Positions 19,473 through 29,365 of a DNA stretch of 64,000 nt are shown here, piece after piece. The first letter of the stretch is position 1, and every line of letters starts with the position of its first letter. A program made the translations under genes and the position numbers. This DNA is from Arthrobacter bussei (GTDB lineage Bacteria; Actinomycetota; Actinomycetes; Actinomycetales; Micrococcaceae), in the NCBI RefSeq assembly GCF_009377195.2, contig NZ_VJXX01000001.1, positions 620,001-684,000 on the forward strand, given 5' to 3'. The notes under the pieces were generated by a model, which was not told the origin of the DNA, searched no databases, and saw only the letters and a list, made by a program, of their open reading frames with translations.

Positions 19473-21161
19473 GTGAATAAAAGACCTGCCGCACTGACAG
19501 CACCACGGGACCTGGCCAAGGGAGCCATGCGCATTGTCGCCCTGGGTGGGATCGGTGAGATCGGTAGGAACATGACCGTGTTCGAGTTCGACGGCAAACT
19601 GCTGATCGTCGACTGCGGAGTCCTGTTCCCCGAGGAGCACCAGCCCGGCATCAACGTCATCCTCCCCGACTTCTCCTACATCCGGGATCGGCTCGACGAC
19701 GTCGTGGCCGTCGTCCTGACGCACGGGCACGAGGACCACATCGGCGGTGTCCCCTATCTCCTCAAGGAGCGCGCGGACATCCCCCTGGTCGGCTCACGCC
19801 TCACGCTGGCCTTCATCGAGGCGAAGCTCAAGGAGCACCGGATCACCCCGAAGACCGTCCAGGTCAAGGAGGGTGACCGCCGGACCATGGGCGGTTTCGA
19901 CCTCGAGTTCGTCGCGGTCAACCACTCCATCCCCGACAGCCTCGCCGTCGCCATCCGCACCGCCGCCGGCATGGTGCTGGACACGGGTGACTTCAAGATG
20001 GACCAGTTCCCGCTCGACCGCCGCATCACGGACCTGGGCGCGTTCGCCCGCCTCGGCGCCGAGGGCGTGGACCTGTTCCTGACGGACTCCACCAACGCGG
20101 ACGTCCCGGGCTTCACGACGTCGGAGAAGGACCTCGGCCCGGCCATCGACGCCGTGTTCCGCACCGCCCCGCGCCGCATCATCGTCTCGAGCTTCGCGAG
20201 CCACATCCACCGCATCCAGCAGATCATCGACACCGCGCACCGCCACCGCCGCAAGGTGGCGTTCGTGGGACGCTCGATGGTCCGCAACATGACCATCGCG
20301 GCGGACCTCGGCTACCTGAACATCCCGCAGGGCCTGCTCGTGGACTTCAAGAAGCTCGAGCGCAGCGACGACCACAAGGTGGTGCTGATCTGCACCGGAT
20401 CGCAGGGCGAGCCCATGGCCGCACTGTCCCGCATGGCCAACAAGGACCACGCCATCCGGATCAGCGAGGGTGACACCGTCCTGCTCGCGAGCTCGCTCAT
20501 CCCGGGCAACGAGAACGCGATCTACGGCATCATCAACGCCCTGACCGAGATCGGCGCCAACGTGGTCCACAAGGGCAACGCCAAGGTGCACGTCTCCGGC
20601 CACGCCAGCGCCGGCGAGCTGGCCTACTGCTACAACATCGTCAAGCCGCGGAACGTCATGCCGGTCCACGGCGAGTGGCGCCACCTCCGCGCGAACTCGG
20701 AGATCGCCGTCGCGACCGGTGTCGATCCCCGCAACGTGGTCATCGCCCAGGACGGCGTGACCGTCGACCTCGCGCGCGGCCGCGCCACGCTCTCCGGCAA
20801 GGTCGACGCCGGCCTGGTGTTCGTCGACGGCGACAGCGTCGGCGGCATCACCGAGGAGGACCTCGTGGAGCGCCGTCGCCTCGCCGAGGAGGGCGTGGTC
20901 ACCGTCCTCGCCATCATCGACCCGGACAACGGGGAGATGGTCGAGGCACCCGAGTTCTTCACGAAGGGCTTCTCCTGCTCCGACGAGGATCTCGACAAGG
21001 CCGGAGCCGCCGTCGAGAAGGCACTGCGCGACGCCGCGTCCAACCGCCAGGGCGGCCGCCGGCAGGACCCCGAGGACATCATCGAACGGGCCACGGCCAA
21101 CTGGATGCGCCGCTTCTACAACCGCCAGCCGGTCGTCACGGCGATCGTCGTCGACGCCTAA
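19473..21161 (+). CDS. rnj: Ribonuclease J
   Basis: A 562-aa metallo-beta-lactamase-fold RNase with endo- and 5'-3' exonuclease activity, important in RNA turnover. The zinc-binding HGHEDH motif is at 84-89, and the beta-CASP domain (about 200-370) and C-terminal domain are complete. The start is taken as GTG 19473, giving the usual short tail before RIVALGGIGEIGRN; an ATG at 19527 inside that conserved stretch is an alternative. A strong hairpin follows the stop. Confidence 0.95.
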   Translation: MNKRPAALTAPRDLAKGAMRIVALGGIGEIGRNMTVFEFDGKLLIVDCGVLFPEEHQPGINVILPDFSYIRDRLDDVVAVVLTHGHEDHIGGVPYLLKERADIPLVGSRLTLAFIEAKLKEHRITPKTVQVKEGDRRTMGGFDLEFVAVNHSIPDSLAVAIRTAAGMVLDTGDFKMDQFPLDRRITDLGAFARLGAEGVDLFLTDSTNADVPGFTTSEKDLGPAIDAVFRTAPRRIIVSSFASHIHRIQQIIDTAHRHRRKVAFVGRSMVRNMTIAADLGYLNIPQGLLVDFKKLERSDDHKVVLICTGSQGEPMAALSRMANKDHAIRISEGDTVLLASSLIPGNENAIYGIINALTEIGANVVHKGNAKVHVSGHASAGELAYCYNIVKPRNVMPVHGEWRHLRANSEIAVATGVDPRNVVIAQDGVTVDLARGRATLSGKVDAGLVFVDGDSVGGITEEDLVERRRLAEEGVVTVLAIIDPDNGEMVEAPEFFTKGFSCSDEDLDKAGAAVEKALRDAASNRQGGRRQDPEDIIERATANWMRRFYNRQPVVTAIVVDA

Positions 21162-21193
21162 TCCCACGCTCCGGGATCGACGCCCGCAGCACC

Positions 21194-21230
21194 CGAAGCC
21201 CCGGCACTCCCAGGAGTGGCCGGGGCTTCG
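21194..21230 (+). terminator. Hairpin after rnj
   Basis: The outer stem CGAAGCCCCGG/CCGGGGCTTCG continues inward as CACTC/GAGTG with a single bulged G and a 4-base loop. It is followed by TCGTCGTCGG. It serves rnj. Confidence 0.7.
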
Positions 21231-21376
21231 TCGTCGTCGGGACGTCGTCGCCCGGATCCCCCTTCTGGGGCTTCGCGGAGTGGGGGTGTTCGACCCTGCC
21301 CACTGTCGCGGGGTCCTTCATGGGCCCCATGCGCCGGACACGGCACCGGGTCTGACCGCGCGGAAGGGGCCACACG

Positions 21377-21413
21377 CAGCAGCACCCCGGCTCGATGAGC
21401 CGGGGTGCTGCTG
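21377..21413 (-). terminator. Perfect 17-bp hairpin after groEL
   Basis: CAGCAGCACCCCGGCTC pairs with its exact complement over a GAT loop. It lies 37 bases behind the groEL stop, between the convergent rnj and groEL genes. No other gene was recognised between this hairpin and the rnj hairpin. Confidence 0.75.
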
Positions 21414-21449
21414 GACGTGCCGGGAGCGTGTGCCGTTCAGGCAGTCGTC

Positions 21450-23078
<1,629 letters not shown>

Positions 23079-23101
23079 TCAGGCTTGTGCAGCGAGAAAA
23101 A

Positions 23102-23123
23102 CCCCGGCCACTGCGGGCCGGGG
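23102..23123 (-). terminator. Hairpin plus U-tract between groES and groEL
   Basis: On the coding strand CCCCGGCC and GGCCGGGG enclose a 6-base loop and are followed by TTTTTCTC. This is the classic intrinsic terminator form, inside an operon, and would lower groEL message relative to groES. Confidence 0.7.
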
Positions 23124-23138
23124 CTTCTCAAGGGGTTA

Positions 23139-23435
23139 CTACTTGACGACCACTGCGAGGACGTCGCGGGCGGAGAGCACCAGGTACTCCTGGCCGCCGT
23201 GCTTGACCTCGGTTCCGCCGTACTTCGAGTAGATGACGATGTCGCCCTCGGCGACGTCGACGGGGACGCGGTTGCCGTTGTCGTCGACACGACCCGGTCC
23301 GACTGCCACGACCTCGCCCTCCTGGGGCTTTTCCTTGGCCGTGTCCGGGATGACGAGGCCGGAAGCAGTGGTCTGCTCGGCTTCGAGGGGGCGGACAACG
23401 ATGCGATCCTCAAGGGGCTTAATAGAGACCGACAC
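23139..23435 (-). CDS. groES: Co-chaperonin GroES
   Basis: The 98-aa lid of the GroEL chamber. The family start [15 protein letters not shown], the mobile loop [19 protein letters not shown] and the C-terminal strand [14 protein letters not shown] are all present. It is first gene of groES-groEL1, with a CIRCE-flanked promoter about 130 bases upstream, so HrcA repression and heat induction are expected. Confidence 0.97.
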   Translation of the reverse strand: MSVSIKPLEDRIVVRPLEAEQTTASGLVIPDTAKEKPQEGEVVAVGPGRVDDNGNRVPVDVAEGDIVIYSKYGGTEVKHGGQEYLVLSARDVLAVVVK

Positions 23436-23528
23436 TCGGGCTCTCCTTTGCGTTCGATACCAATGGATTGGGGCCGTCGGGGTGGGCGTGAACCGTCGTC
23501 GCGGTGCCGGCGAACGCTTCCCTCGGGA

Positions 23529-23555
23529 TTAGCACCCACATGGAGTGAGTGCCAA
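23529..23555. promoter_or_regulatory. CIRCE element 1 (HrcA operator)
   Basis: TTAGCACCC-N9-GAGTGCCAA matches the CIRCE consensus (TTAGCACTC-N9-GAGTGCTAA) at all but two positions. It overlaps the predicted transcription start of groES. Confidence 0.88.
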
Positions 23556-23560
23556 CTCAG

Positions 23561-23589
23561 ACTGTATGCAAGGGCTGGCACTCGGTCAA
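23561..23589 (-). promoter_or_regulatory. groES-groEL promoter
   Basis: On the minus strand, TTGACC (23584-23589) and TACAGT (23561-23566) are separated by 17 bases. The -35 lies in the spacer of CIRCE 2, and the start of transcription should fall in CIRCE 1, so HrcA would cover both. Confidence 0.75.
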
Positions 23590-23601
23590 GGCGAGTGCCA
23601 A
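23575..23601. promoter_or_regulatory. CIRCE element 2 (HrcA operator)
   Basis: CTGGCACTC-N9-GAGTGCCAA is a second near-consensus CIRCE, 46 bases from the first, overlapping the -35 of the groES promoter. Confidence 0.85.
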
Positions 23602-23664
23602 ATGTCGACGGCCCGCCGACGCCGTGGGACCCGTGGGCGGACCAGGTCCGACGGCTGCGTCGCC

Positions 23665-23670
23665 TAGGCT
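23665..23670 (+). promoter_or_regulatory. -10 box of a likely leaderless promoter (methyltransferase)
   Basis: TAGGCT ends six bases before the ATG at 23677; no ribosome binding site is seen. Confidence 0.45.
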
Positions 23671-23676
23671 GGCAGC

Positions 23677-24891
23677 ATGGCTTCGGACAACATCGCGGAC
23701 ATCCTGACCCCCGAGGGCTGGGAGCTGCTGAACTCGCTCGGGCCCTACACCGAGGCCGACAGCCTCCGTCTCACCGAGCAGCTGCGGAAGGCCGGTCACG
23801 CGCCCGGCGTCGTCGCCGCCGCCCTCACGCAGTCGCGCCTGCGGGCCAGGGCCTCGGCGAAGTTCGGGCCGTTCGCCGACCACATGGTCCTCACCACCGC
23901 CGGGCTCGAGCAGGCCACGCGCCTGAGCGTCGCCGCACAGCACGCACGGCGCTTCGTCGACGCCGGACTCGTCAAGGTGGCGGACCTCGGCTGCGGGCTG
24001 GGGGCCGACAGCATGGCTCTGGCCACGCTCGACCGCGAGGTCACCGCCGTCGAGCTCGACGAGACCACGGCGGCCGCGGCCACCATGAACCTGATGCCCT
24101 TCCCCAACGCCCGCGTGGTGAACGCCGACGCCGCCTTCGTCGACACGGCCGGGTACGACGGCGTGTGGCTGGATCCGGCGCGGAGGACGACGACGACGTC
24201 GGGCACGTCCCGCCTCTTCGATCCCGAGGCGTTCTCCCCCCCGCTCTCCTTCGTCCAGCAGCTCGCCGACAGCGGCATGCCCGTCGGCGTGAAGATGGGC
24301 CCCGGTATGCCGCACGAGTCGATTCCCGGGACGTGCGAGGCGCAGTGGGTCTCCGTGGACGGCGACGTCACGGAGGTGGCGCTCTGGTTCAACGCTCTGC
24401 GCCGGCCGGGCGTCCGGCGCGCAGCGCTCCTGCTCGGGGCCCGGGGAGCGGCCGAGATGGTGTCGGAGGCATCCTTCGGGGAGGGCCCGACGGCGGCGGT
24501 CGGGGAACCCGGGGGCTACCTCTACGAGCCCGACGGCGCCGTCATCCGCGCCGAGCTGGTGGCGGACCTCGCAGAGCAGCTGGGCGGGCACCTGCTGGAC
24601 CCGATGATCGCCTACATCTGCGCCCCCACGCTCACGGACACGCCCTTCGCCCGGGCCTACCGTGTCCTCGAGGTCCGCCCCTACAACGTGAAGGCGCTGA
24701 AGGCGTGGGTCCGGTCCGAGGGCATCGGCGTGCTGGACATCAAGAAACGGGGGACCTCGGTCACCCCGGAGGAGGTCCGGAAGCAGCTCCTGACCGGTTC
24801 CGGCAAGGGCCGCAGGAAGGCGACCCTCGTCCTGACGCGGATCGGCGAGGACCGGGTGGCCATCGTCGTCGAACCCGTACCCTCCCCCTGA
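23677..24891 (+). CDS. THUMP-like SAM-dependent methyltransferase
   Basis: A 404-aa class I methyltransferase. The helical N-terminal ~95 residues lead to the SAM-binding motif VADLGCGLGAD (101-111), an acidic ending strand VTAVELDE and a DPAR motif near 168-171 (WLDPARR), which replaces the usual DPPY. The C-terminal ~100 residues match the THUMP-like domain found in this family. Actinobacterial relatives are annotated as THUMP-like methyltransferases; an RNA substrate is likely, but the site is unknown. It is divergent from groES. Confidence 0.87.
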   Translation: MASDNIADILTPEGWELLNSLGPYTEADSLRLTEQLRKAGHAPGVVAAALTQSRLRARASAKFGPFADHMVLTTAGLEQATRLSVAAQHARRFVDAGLVKVADLGCGLGADSMALATLDREVTAVELDETTAAAATMNLMPFPNARVVNADAAFVDTAGYDGVWLDPARRTTTTSGTSRLFDPEAFSPPLSFVQQLADSGMPVGVKMGPGMPHESIPGTCEAQWVSVDGDVTEVALWFNALRRPGVRRAALLLGARGAAEMVSEASFGEGPTAAVGEPGGYLYEPDGAVIRAELVADLAEQLGGHLLDPMIAYICAPTLTDTPFARAYRVLEVRPYNVKALKAWVRSEGIGVLDIKKRGTSVTPEEVRKQLLTGSGKGRRKATLVLTRIGEDRVAIVVEPVPSP

Positions 24892-25004
24892 CCGAGCCAT
24901 ACATCCGGGACGACCGCAACCCGGCGGCGCCCCTCCCGGGGATGCGCCGGGCTTCCTAGACTCGTGGGGAACCAGGACGGGCGACGGAGGGACGGAGCAC
25001 AGGC

Positions 25005-25724
25005 ATGACGGGCAGCGCCAGCAGCACGGACGACCGGCCGACACGGCACGGGGTCCTCTTCGACGTGGACGGAACTCTCGTCGACTCCAACTACCAGCAC
25101 ACGTTGGCGTGGTGGCAGGCCTTCCGCCGGTTCGGCCACGACCTGCCGATGGCGGAGATCCACCGTGCGATCGGCATGGGCGGGGACAAGCTCGTGGCCC
25201 ACCTGCTCGGCGACGATCGCGACACAGAGCAGGACGGCGAGCTCGATGCCACCCGCTCCGCGGTGTTCTCGACCTTCTGGCCCGGGCTTCGGAGCTTCGA
25301 GGGCGCGGGCGAGCTGCTGCGGCGATGCGCCGACGACGGCCTCACCGTGGTCCTCGCCTCCTCCGCCTCGCACCAGGAGCTGGCCGTCTCGCGCGGCATC
25401 ATCGGCGCGGACGAGGCCATCAGCGCCGCGACGAGTTCGGGAGACGCCGAGAACAGCAAACCCGATCCGGACATCCTCCAGGCGGCGCTGACGGCGGGCG
25501 GACTGGACGCCGAGAACACGGTGTTCGTCGGGGACTCCGTGTGGGACGTGCTGGCGGCCTCCGAACTCGGCATCCCGACCGTCGGGCTCGCCTCCGGCGG
25601 CACGAGCGCGGCCGAGCTCCGCGAGGCAGGGGCCGTCGAGGTGCACAAGGACATCCGGGCGCTCCTGACGGCGTTCGACGACGGTGCGCTGCACCGGCTC
25701 GCAGCGGCCGACGCGAAGCCCTGA
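25005..25724 (+). CDS. HAD family phosphatase
   Basis: A 239-aa haloacid dehalogenase-like hydrolase of the phosphoglycolate phosphatase/beta-phosphoglucomutase type. Motif I is FDVDGTLVDSN with Asp20/Asp22, the helical cap spans about 30-110, motif II lies in VVLASSAS and motif IV in FVGDSVWDVLAA. An upstream GGAGGGACGGAG places a ribosome binding site for the ATG at 25005. Substrate unknown. It converges on the DUF503 gene six bases beyond its stop. Confidence 0.87.
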   Translation: MTGSASSTDDRPTRHGVLFDVDGTLVDSNYQHTLAWWQAFRRFGHDLPMAEIHRAIGMGGDKLVAHLLGDDRDTEQDGELDATRSAVFSTFWPGLRSFEGAGELLRRCADDGLTVVLASSASHQELAVSRGIIGADEAISAATSSGDAENSKPDPDILQAALTAGGLDAENTVFVGDSVWDVLAASELGIPTVGLASGGTSAAELREAGAVEVHKDIRALLTAFDDGALHRLAAADAKP

Positions 25725-25730
25725 CCGCGC

Positions 25731-26024
25731 CTAGTCCTCGCTGTCGAGCAGCCGCCGCCGAGCACTGAGCAGCTCGATCTCCGGACGGGACGCGACGTGG
25801 CGCTCCACGCGGTCCAGCACGTCCACCACGTGCTGCCGGTCGCCGCTGACCAGTCCGACGCCCACGATCGCCCGCCGGTGCAGGTCCTGGTGGCCCACCT
25901 CGGCGACGGACACCTCGAAGGAGCGCCGGAGGTCGGCGAGGATCGGCCGTACCACGGACCGTTTTCCCTTGAGGGAATGCACGTCACCCAGCAGGATGTC
26001 GAACTCGATGGACCCGATCCACAC
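25731..26024 (-). CDS. DUF503 protein
   Basis: A 97-aa YlxP-type protein with the family start WIGSIEFDILLGDVHSLKGKR. Members often sit near infB/rbfA and are suspected to act with the ribosome, but the function is not settled. The start is GTG at 26024, preceded by AGGAGC. It ends in a charged RRRLLDSED tail. Here it follows the LacI regulator gene by 24 bases and may share its message. Confidence 0.88.
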   Translation of the reverse strand: MWIGSIEFDILLGDVHSLKGKRSVVRPILADLRRSFEVSVAEVGHQDLHRRAIVGVGLVSGDRQHVVDVLDRVERHVASRPEIELLSARRRLLDSED

Positions 26025-26048
26025 GGTGATGCTCCTGACCTGCGGCTA

Positions 26049-27065
26049 CTAGGCGGAATCGCGCCAGACGACGGCGGTGTCCAGGACCTGCACCGCACTG
26101 GGCAGGCCCCTGATCTGCGCGAGGACGAGCTCGGCCGCGGTGCTGCCGAGCAGGTCGGCGGGCTGCCGGACCGTCGAGAGCTGCGGGCGGGTCCGCAGTG
26201 CCCAGCTGCTGTCGTCGAACCCTACGATCCCGACATCGTCGGGCACCTTCCGCCCCGACTCCTGCAGCGCCGTCATGGCCCCAGCGGCAACGGCATCGGA
26301 CGCGGCGAACACGCCGTCGATCTCCGGGCACCGGCGCAGCAGTTCCTGCATCCCCTGGAGCCCCGCGGCGTAGGTGTAGAGCGGGTACTCGACCACGAGT
26401 GACGGATCGAAGCGCGAACCCATCGCCTCGCGGAACCCGGCGAAGCGGTCGTGTCCGGAGTCGCGGTCCATGGCGCTGGCGATCATCCCGATGCGCCTGC
26501 GGCCCGTCGCCACGAGCCGCTCGGTGATGGACCGCGCGGCCGCGGAGTTGTCGATGGCGACGTAGGGGAGGTCCGGGGTCCCGGGTGGGTGGCCGACGAA
26601 CGCAGCCGGTACCCCGATGTCGCGGACGGCGGACGCGATGGGATCCGAGGCGCGCGCGGACACGATGACGGCGCCATCCACGAGCCCGCCCCGCAGGTAG
26701 TCGGCCACGCGGCGGCTGTCGCGGTCGGAGTCGATGATGAGCGAGACCAGCTGGTAGTCCGCCCTCGAGAGCACCTCGTTGGCCCCGAGCAGGATCGAGC
26801 CGATGTTGGGATCCTCGAACAGGAGCGAGTGGGGTTCGTGGATGATCAGCGCGATGGCGCGTGACTCCTGCGTGACGAGATTGCGGGCGGCCGAGTTGCG
26901 GACGTAGCCGACGCTCGCGATCGCCTCCTCCACGGCGATCCGCGCCTCGTCGGACACATAGCGCTCACCGTTGACGACGCGGGAGACGGTCCCTCTGGAG
27001 AGCCCGGCCGCGGTCGCGACATCGTTGATGGTCGCCCGGCGGTTCCGGGTGCGGGGCGGGGGCAT
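26049..27065 (-). CDS. LacI family transcriptional regulator
   Basis: A 338-aa repressor: an N-terminal helix-turn-helix with the LacI signature ATINDVATAAGLSRGTVSRVVNG at about 11-33, a hinge, then a periplasmic-binding-like effector domain to the end. The ligand cannot be read from the sequence. No sugar gene is adjacent; the galactoside and pectin islands with LacI-type operators lie 11 and 25 kb away, so it is a candidate but unproven regulator. The ATG at 27065 lacks a ribosome binding site and follows TAAAGT by six bases, suggesting a leaderless mRNA. Confidence 0.9.
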   Translation of the reverse strand: MPPPRTRNRRATINDVATAAGLSRGTVSRVVNGERYVSDEARIAVEEAIASVGYVRNSAARNLVTQESRAIALIIHEPHSLLFEDPNIGSILLGANEVLSRADYQLVSLIIDSDRDSRRVADYLRGGLVDGAVIVSARASDPIASAVRDIGVPAAFVGHPPGTPDLPYVAIDNSAAARSITERLVATGRRRIGMIASAMDRDSGHDRFAGFREAMGSRFDPSLVVEYPLYTYAAGLQGMQELLRRCPEIDGVFAASDAVAAGAMTALQESGRKVPDDVGIVGFDDSSWALRTRPQLSTVRQPADLLGSTAAELVLAQIRGLPSAVQVLDTAVVWRDSA

Positions 27066-27071
27066 ACGTGT

Positions 27072-27077
27072 ACTTTA
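27072..27077 (-). promoter_or_regulatory. -10 box of a likely leaderless promoter (LacI regulator)
   Basis: TAAAGT on the minus strand lies six bases before the ATG at 27065. No -35 is evident. Confidence 0.45.
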
Positions 27078-27544
27078 GCCGAGCCCCCACGGGCCGCCGG
27101 CGTGAAACAGGCGTAGGGTGGGGAGCAGTTGTCTAGAAGAAGGCGGCTGACCTCGGTTCTTCTCGTTGGTCGCCGATCCACGGATCGCGTGCCGGTCAGT
27201 AGAGCACCATCCCCGATCGGGGCGTGCACCATGAACGACCAGGAAGTCCTTCTTCCACAGCCGCTCGCAGGCTGCCGTACCAGCCGTCCTGCGGATCCTT
27301 CCGTCCGCCGTCCAGGCGCCGGCCGCACGGCCTCGCCGTGCCCGCCAGGCGTCGTCGCCCCAGTGTTCCGCACCGGGATCCGCACCGCCTCCTGACGCGG
27401 TGGATGCCCGTCGTGGCACTCCTCCCGCACCTCCCGCTCCGGGCCCTGCACGTCACCTTCCTGCCTCGGCCCCTGCGAGCGTCCCCACCCCGCCGGCCCA
27501 TCCCTTCCCGGCACCTGTACGCCATACTGCAAAGGACCACCCCC
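27078..27544. other. Non-coding stretch, about 470 bp
   Basis: Open frames cross it on both strands but are Arg/Pro-rich and not protein-like. Visible structure is limited to a perfect palindrome CCCCGATCGGGG at 27211-27222 and an AGAAGAA/TTCTTCT inverted pair near 27134-27160. A structured RNA or long leader for the next gene is possible but unsupported. Confidence 0.35.
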
Positions 27545-27877
27545 ATGACGCAGCACATCGCCACCTTCCTGCAGGACTGCACCGCCGTCACCGCCGACGG
27601 TTCCCTCGTCCCCGCCGATGAGCTCGAGGGACTGTACCTGTACTGGTGCTCCACCCGCACCGACACTCCCCTGACGACCGAGGACCTCATCACGGCCCTC
27701 GTCGCGCAGGAAGGCGTGGAACGCCTGCAGCACAACGGCGTGGACTGCATCGAAGGACTCGTCCTCACGGGTGGTGTGATGGCAGAATTCATCCTCACCT
27801 GCGACTTCACGGGCGCCTGGGGCCAGCCCGATCTGTGGGACCTCGCCGCGGCGCGGGACGTCGCGACCGCCTCGTAG
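27545..27877 (+). CDS. Small protein resembling the C-terminal domain of P4-type primases
   Basis: A 110-aa acidic protein. The pattern FL.DCT........ELEGLYLYWC......LTTEDLITALV..EGVERLQHNGVDCIEGLVL resembles the winged-helix tail domain of phage P4-type primase/helicases, which ends in a similar G.r...G..L block. Here the domain stands alone, without helicase or primase parts. AAAGGA eight bases before the ATG at 27545 fixes the start, although the frame is open further up. Function unknown; a small DNA-binding role is conceivable. It precedes the YbaK gene by 19 bases on the same strand. Confidence 0.6.
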   Translation: MTQHIATFLQDCTAVTADGSLVPADELEGLYLYWCSTRTDTPLTTEDLITALVAQEGVERLQHNGVDCIEGLVLTGGVMAEFILTCDFTGAWGQPDLWDLAAARDVATAS

Positions 27878-27896
27878 GACGTCCGAAGGAGACACC

Positions 27897-28391
27897 GTGG
27901 CCCGACGGACCGCCGGCACGCGCAGCACCCCCGCGCTGGCCGTCCTCTCCGACGCCGGGATCGCCTTCACCGCGCGTCCTTACCGTCACGACGACGGCGT
28001 CTCGTCCTACGGCCTCGAAGCCGCCGAAGCGCTCGGCGTCGAGCCGTCCCGGGTCTTCAAGACCCTCATGGCCAGTGTGGACGGGGTGCTCGCCGTCGCC
28101 GTCGTCCCGGTCAGCGGCTCCCTGGACCTGAAGGCACTCGCAGCGGCCCTCGGCCGGCGCAGGGCCGTGATGGCGGATCCGGCCGACGCGCAGCGGCGCT
28201 CCGGCTACGTCCTCGGGGGGATCTCGCCGGTCGGGCAGCGGCTTCCACCGCCCGTGGTGATCGACGTGACGGCACTGCAGCACTCCACCGTCTTCGTCTC
28301 GGGAGGACAGCGGGGGCTCGACGTCGAGCTCTCCCCCGCGGACCTCATCGCGGTGACCGGAGCGCTGACGGCCCCGATCGCCGACCCCTGA
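27897..28391 (+). CDS. Cys-tRNA(Pro)/Cys-tRNA(Cys) deacylase, YbaK family
   Basis: A 164-aa trans-editing protein that hydrolyses mischarged tRNA in the cytosol. The YbaK/EbsC fold is recognisable: the conserved Lys in RVFKTLM, the strand pair around VVPVSGSLDLKALA, and the GYVLGGISPVGQ block near 103-114. The GTG start at 27897 has AAGGAG in front. The preceding small gene is close enough to share an mRNA. Confidence 0.9.
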   Translation: MARRTAGTRSTPALAVLSDAGIAFTARPYRHDDGVSSYGLEAAEALGVEPSRVFKTLMASVDGVLAVAVVPVSGSLDLKALAAALGRRRAVMADPADAQRRSGYVLGGISPVGQRLPPPVVIDVTALQHSTVFVSGGQRGLDVELSPADLIAVTGALTAPIADP

Positions 28392-28476
28392 GGCACACGT
28401 CGACACCCGGGCCGGCTGTCCTGCCGCCCGCTACGGCTGTCCGCGCCGAGGTAGCTGCGGTCCCGCCGTCGACCGC

Positions 28477-28482
28477 TACGGT
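28477..28482 (+). promoter_or_regulatory. -10-like box before the GNAT remnant
   Basis: TACGGT ends six bases before the GTG at 28489. The GGAGG in the gap could instead act as a close ribosome binding site. Confidence 0.3.
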
Positions 28483-28488
28483 GGAGGC

Positions 28489-28683
28489 GTGATCACGATC
28501 AGCGCGAGCATCCCTCCGGCCGCCGAAGAGATCAGGGACCGCTACAGGCAATGCATGTTCCTCGCGCTCACCACCGATGCCGAGGACACCCCGGGCGCCT
28601 CCAGCTCACACCCCTTCTACGCCTCGATGGGTGTCCGCCGACACGCGGAACTCGGTCTCGCCGCCTTCGGTCTCCGGCCGTGA
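28489..28683 (+). pseudogene. GNAT acetyltransferase remnant with an internal in-frame deletion
   Basis: A 64-aa reading frame that joins two ends of a GNAT protein. The first ~18 residues look like the start of small Arthrobacter-type acetyltransferases (ISASIPPAAEEIRD), and the rest like their last third (LALTTDAEDTPG, HPFYASMGV, AAFGLRP). The middle, including the acetyl-CoA-binding motif, is missing, so it cannot be a working enzyme. The stop TGA overlaps the GTG start of the next GNAT gene, so translation may still matter for coupling. The alternative, a real small protein, is less likely. Confidence 0.55.
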
Positions 28684-29288
28684 ACCACCCGCTGTGGGAG
28701 CTTCCGGCGTGGCCGGCCACAGCGCCGTCCGCCGGACAGGTGATGCTCCGGCGGTTCGAGGACCGGGATGTGGGAATGGTGCAGGAGCTCTCGACCGATC
28801 CCTATGTACCCCTGATCGGGACCCTTCCGCCGGCGTGCGACCGCGCCGGTGCCCTGGCCTACATCGCGCGCCAGCGGCAACGGCACGTCGAGGGCACCGG
28901 GTTCTCGTTCGCCGTCGGGGACGCAGGCAGCGGCCAGGCGCTCGGCATGATCGGGCTGTGGCTGCGTGACCGCGCCCTCGGTCGCGCACAGGTGGGGTAC
29001 GCCGTCATGCCCCGGGCCCGCCGCCGGGGCGTCGCCACCGACGCCCTGCGCGCCCTCGTCCCGTTCGCGTGGACCCTCCCGGAACTGCACCGCCTGGAAC
29101 TGCACGTCGAGCCGTGGAACAGCGCCTCGGCGAGCGCCGCCACGTCGGCGGGATTCGCGGTCGAGGGGCTGCTGCGAGGCTACCTCGAGATCGGCGGCCG
29201 ACGGCGGGACCTCATGTCCTACGCCAGGATCCGCGACGTCCCGTCGGGCACGGAGGTACCGCATCCCCCTTCCCTGGGTGGCGCGTGA
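28680..29288 (+). CDS. GNAT acetyltransferase, RimJ/RimL type
   Basis: A 202-aa acetyltransferase. The start block VMLRRFEDRDVGMVQELSTD, motif A VGYAVMPRARRRGVATDALRAL and the late LELHVEPWNSASASAATSAGF block match the RimJ/RimL group that acetylates protein N-termini, antibiotics or small amines. The GTG start at 28680 overlaps the stop of the remnant gene (GTGA), implying translational coupling. Substrate unknown. Confidence 0.87.
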   Translation: MNHPLWELPAWPATAPSAGQVMLRRFEDRDVGMVQELSTDPYVPLIGTLPPACDRAGALAYIARQRQRHVEGTGFSFAVGDAGSGQALGMIGLWLRDRALGRAQVGYAVMPRARRRGVATDALRALVPFAWTLPELHRLELHVEPWNSASASAATSAGFAVEGLLRGYLEIGGRRRDLMSYARIRDVPSGTEVPHPPSLGGA

Positions 29289-29365
29289 ACGCTGCTCCCC
29301 CGGAACGCGTATACCCCTCACGAGTCGCCGAATCCCGGTGACCGGCGCTTCCCGAGGAGAACACG

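Noticed and set aside
27078-27544. A structured RNA or riboswitch in the long gap
   Set aside because: Only a 12-bp palindrome and a weak 7-bp stem were seen, with no known class recognised.
26846-27970. A 374-codon minus-strand frame upstream of the LacI gene
   Set aside because: It is antisense to the YbaK and small-protein genes and has no family signature; the LacI start at 27065 is well supported.
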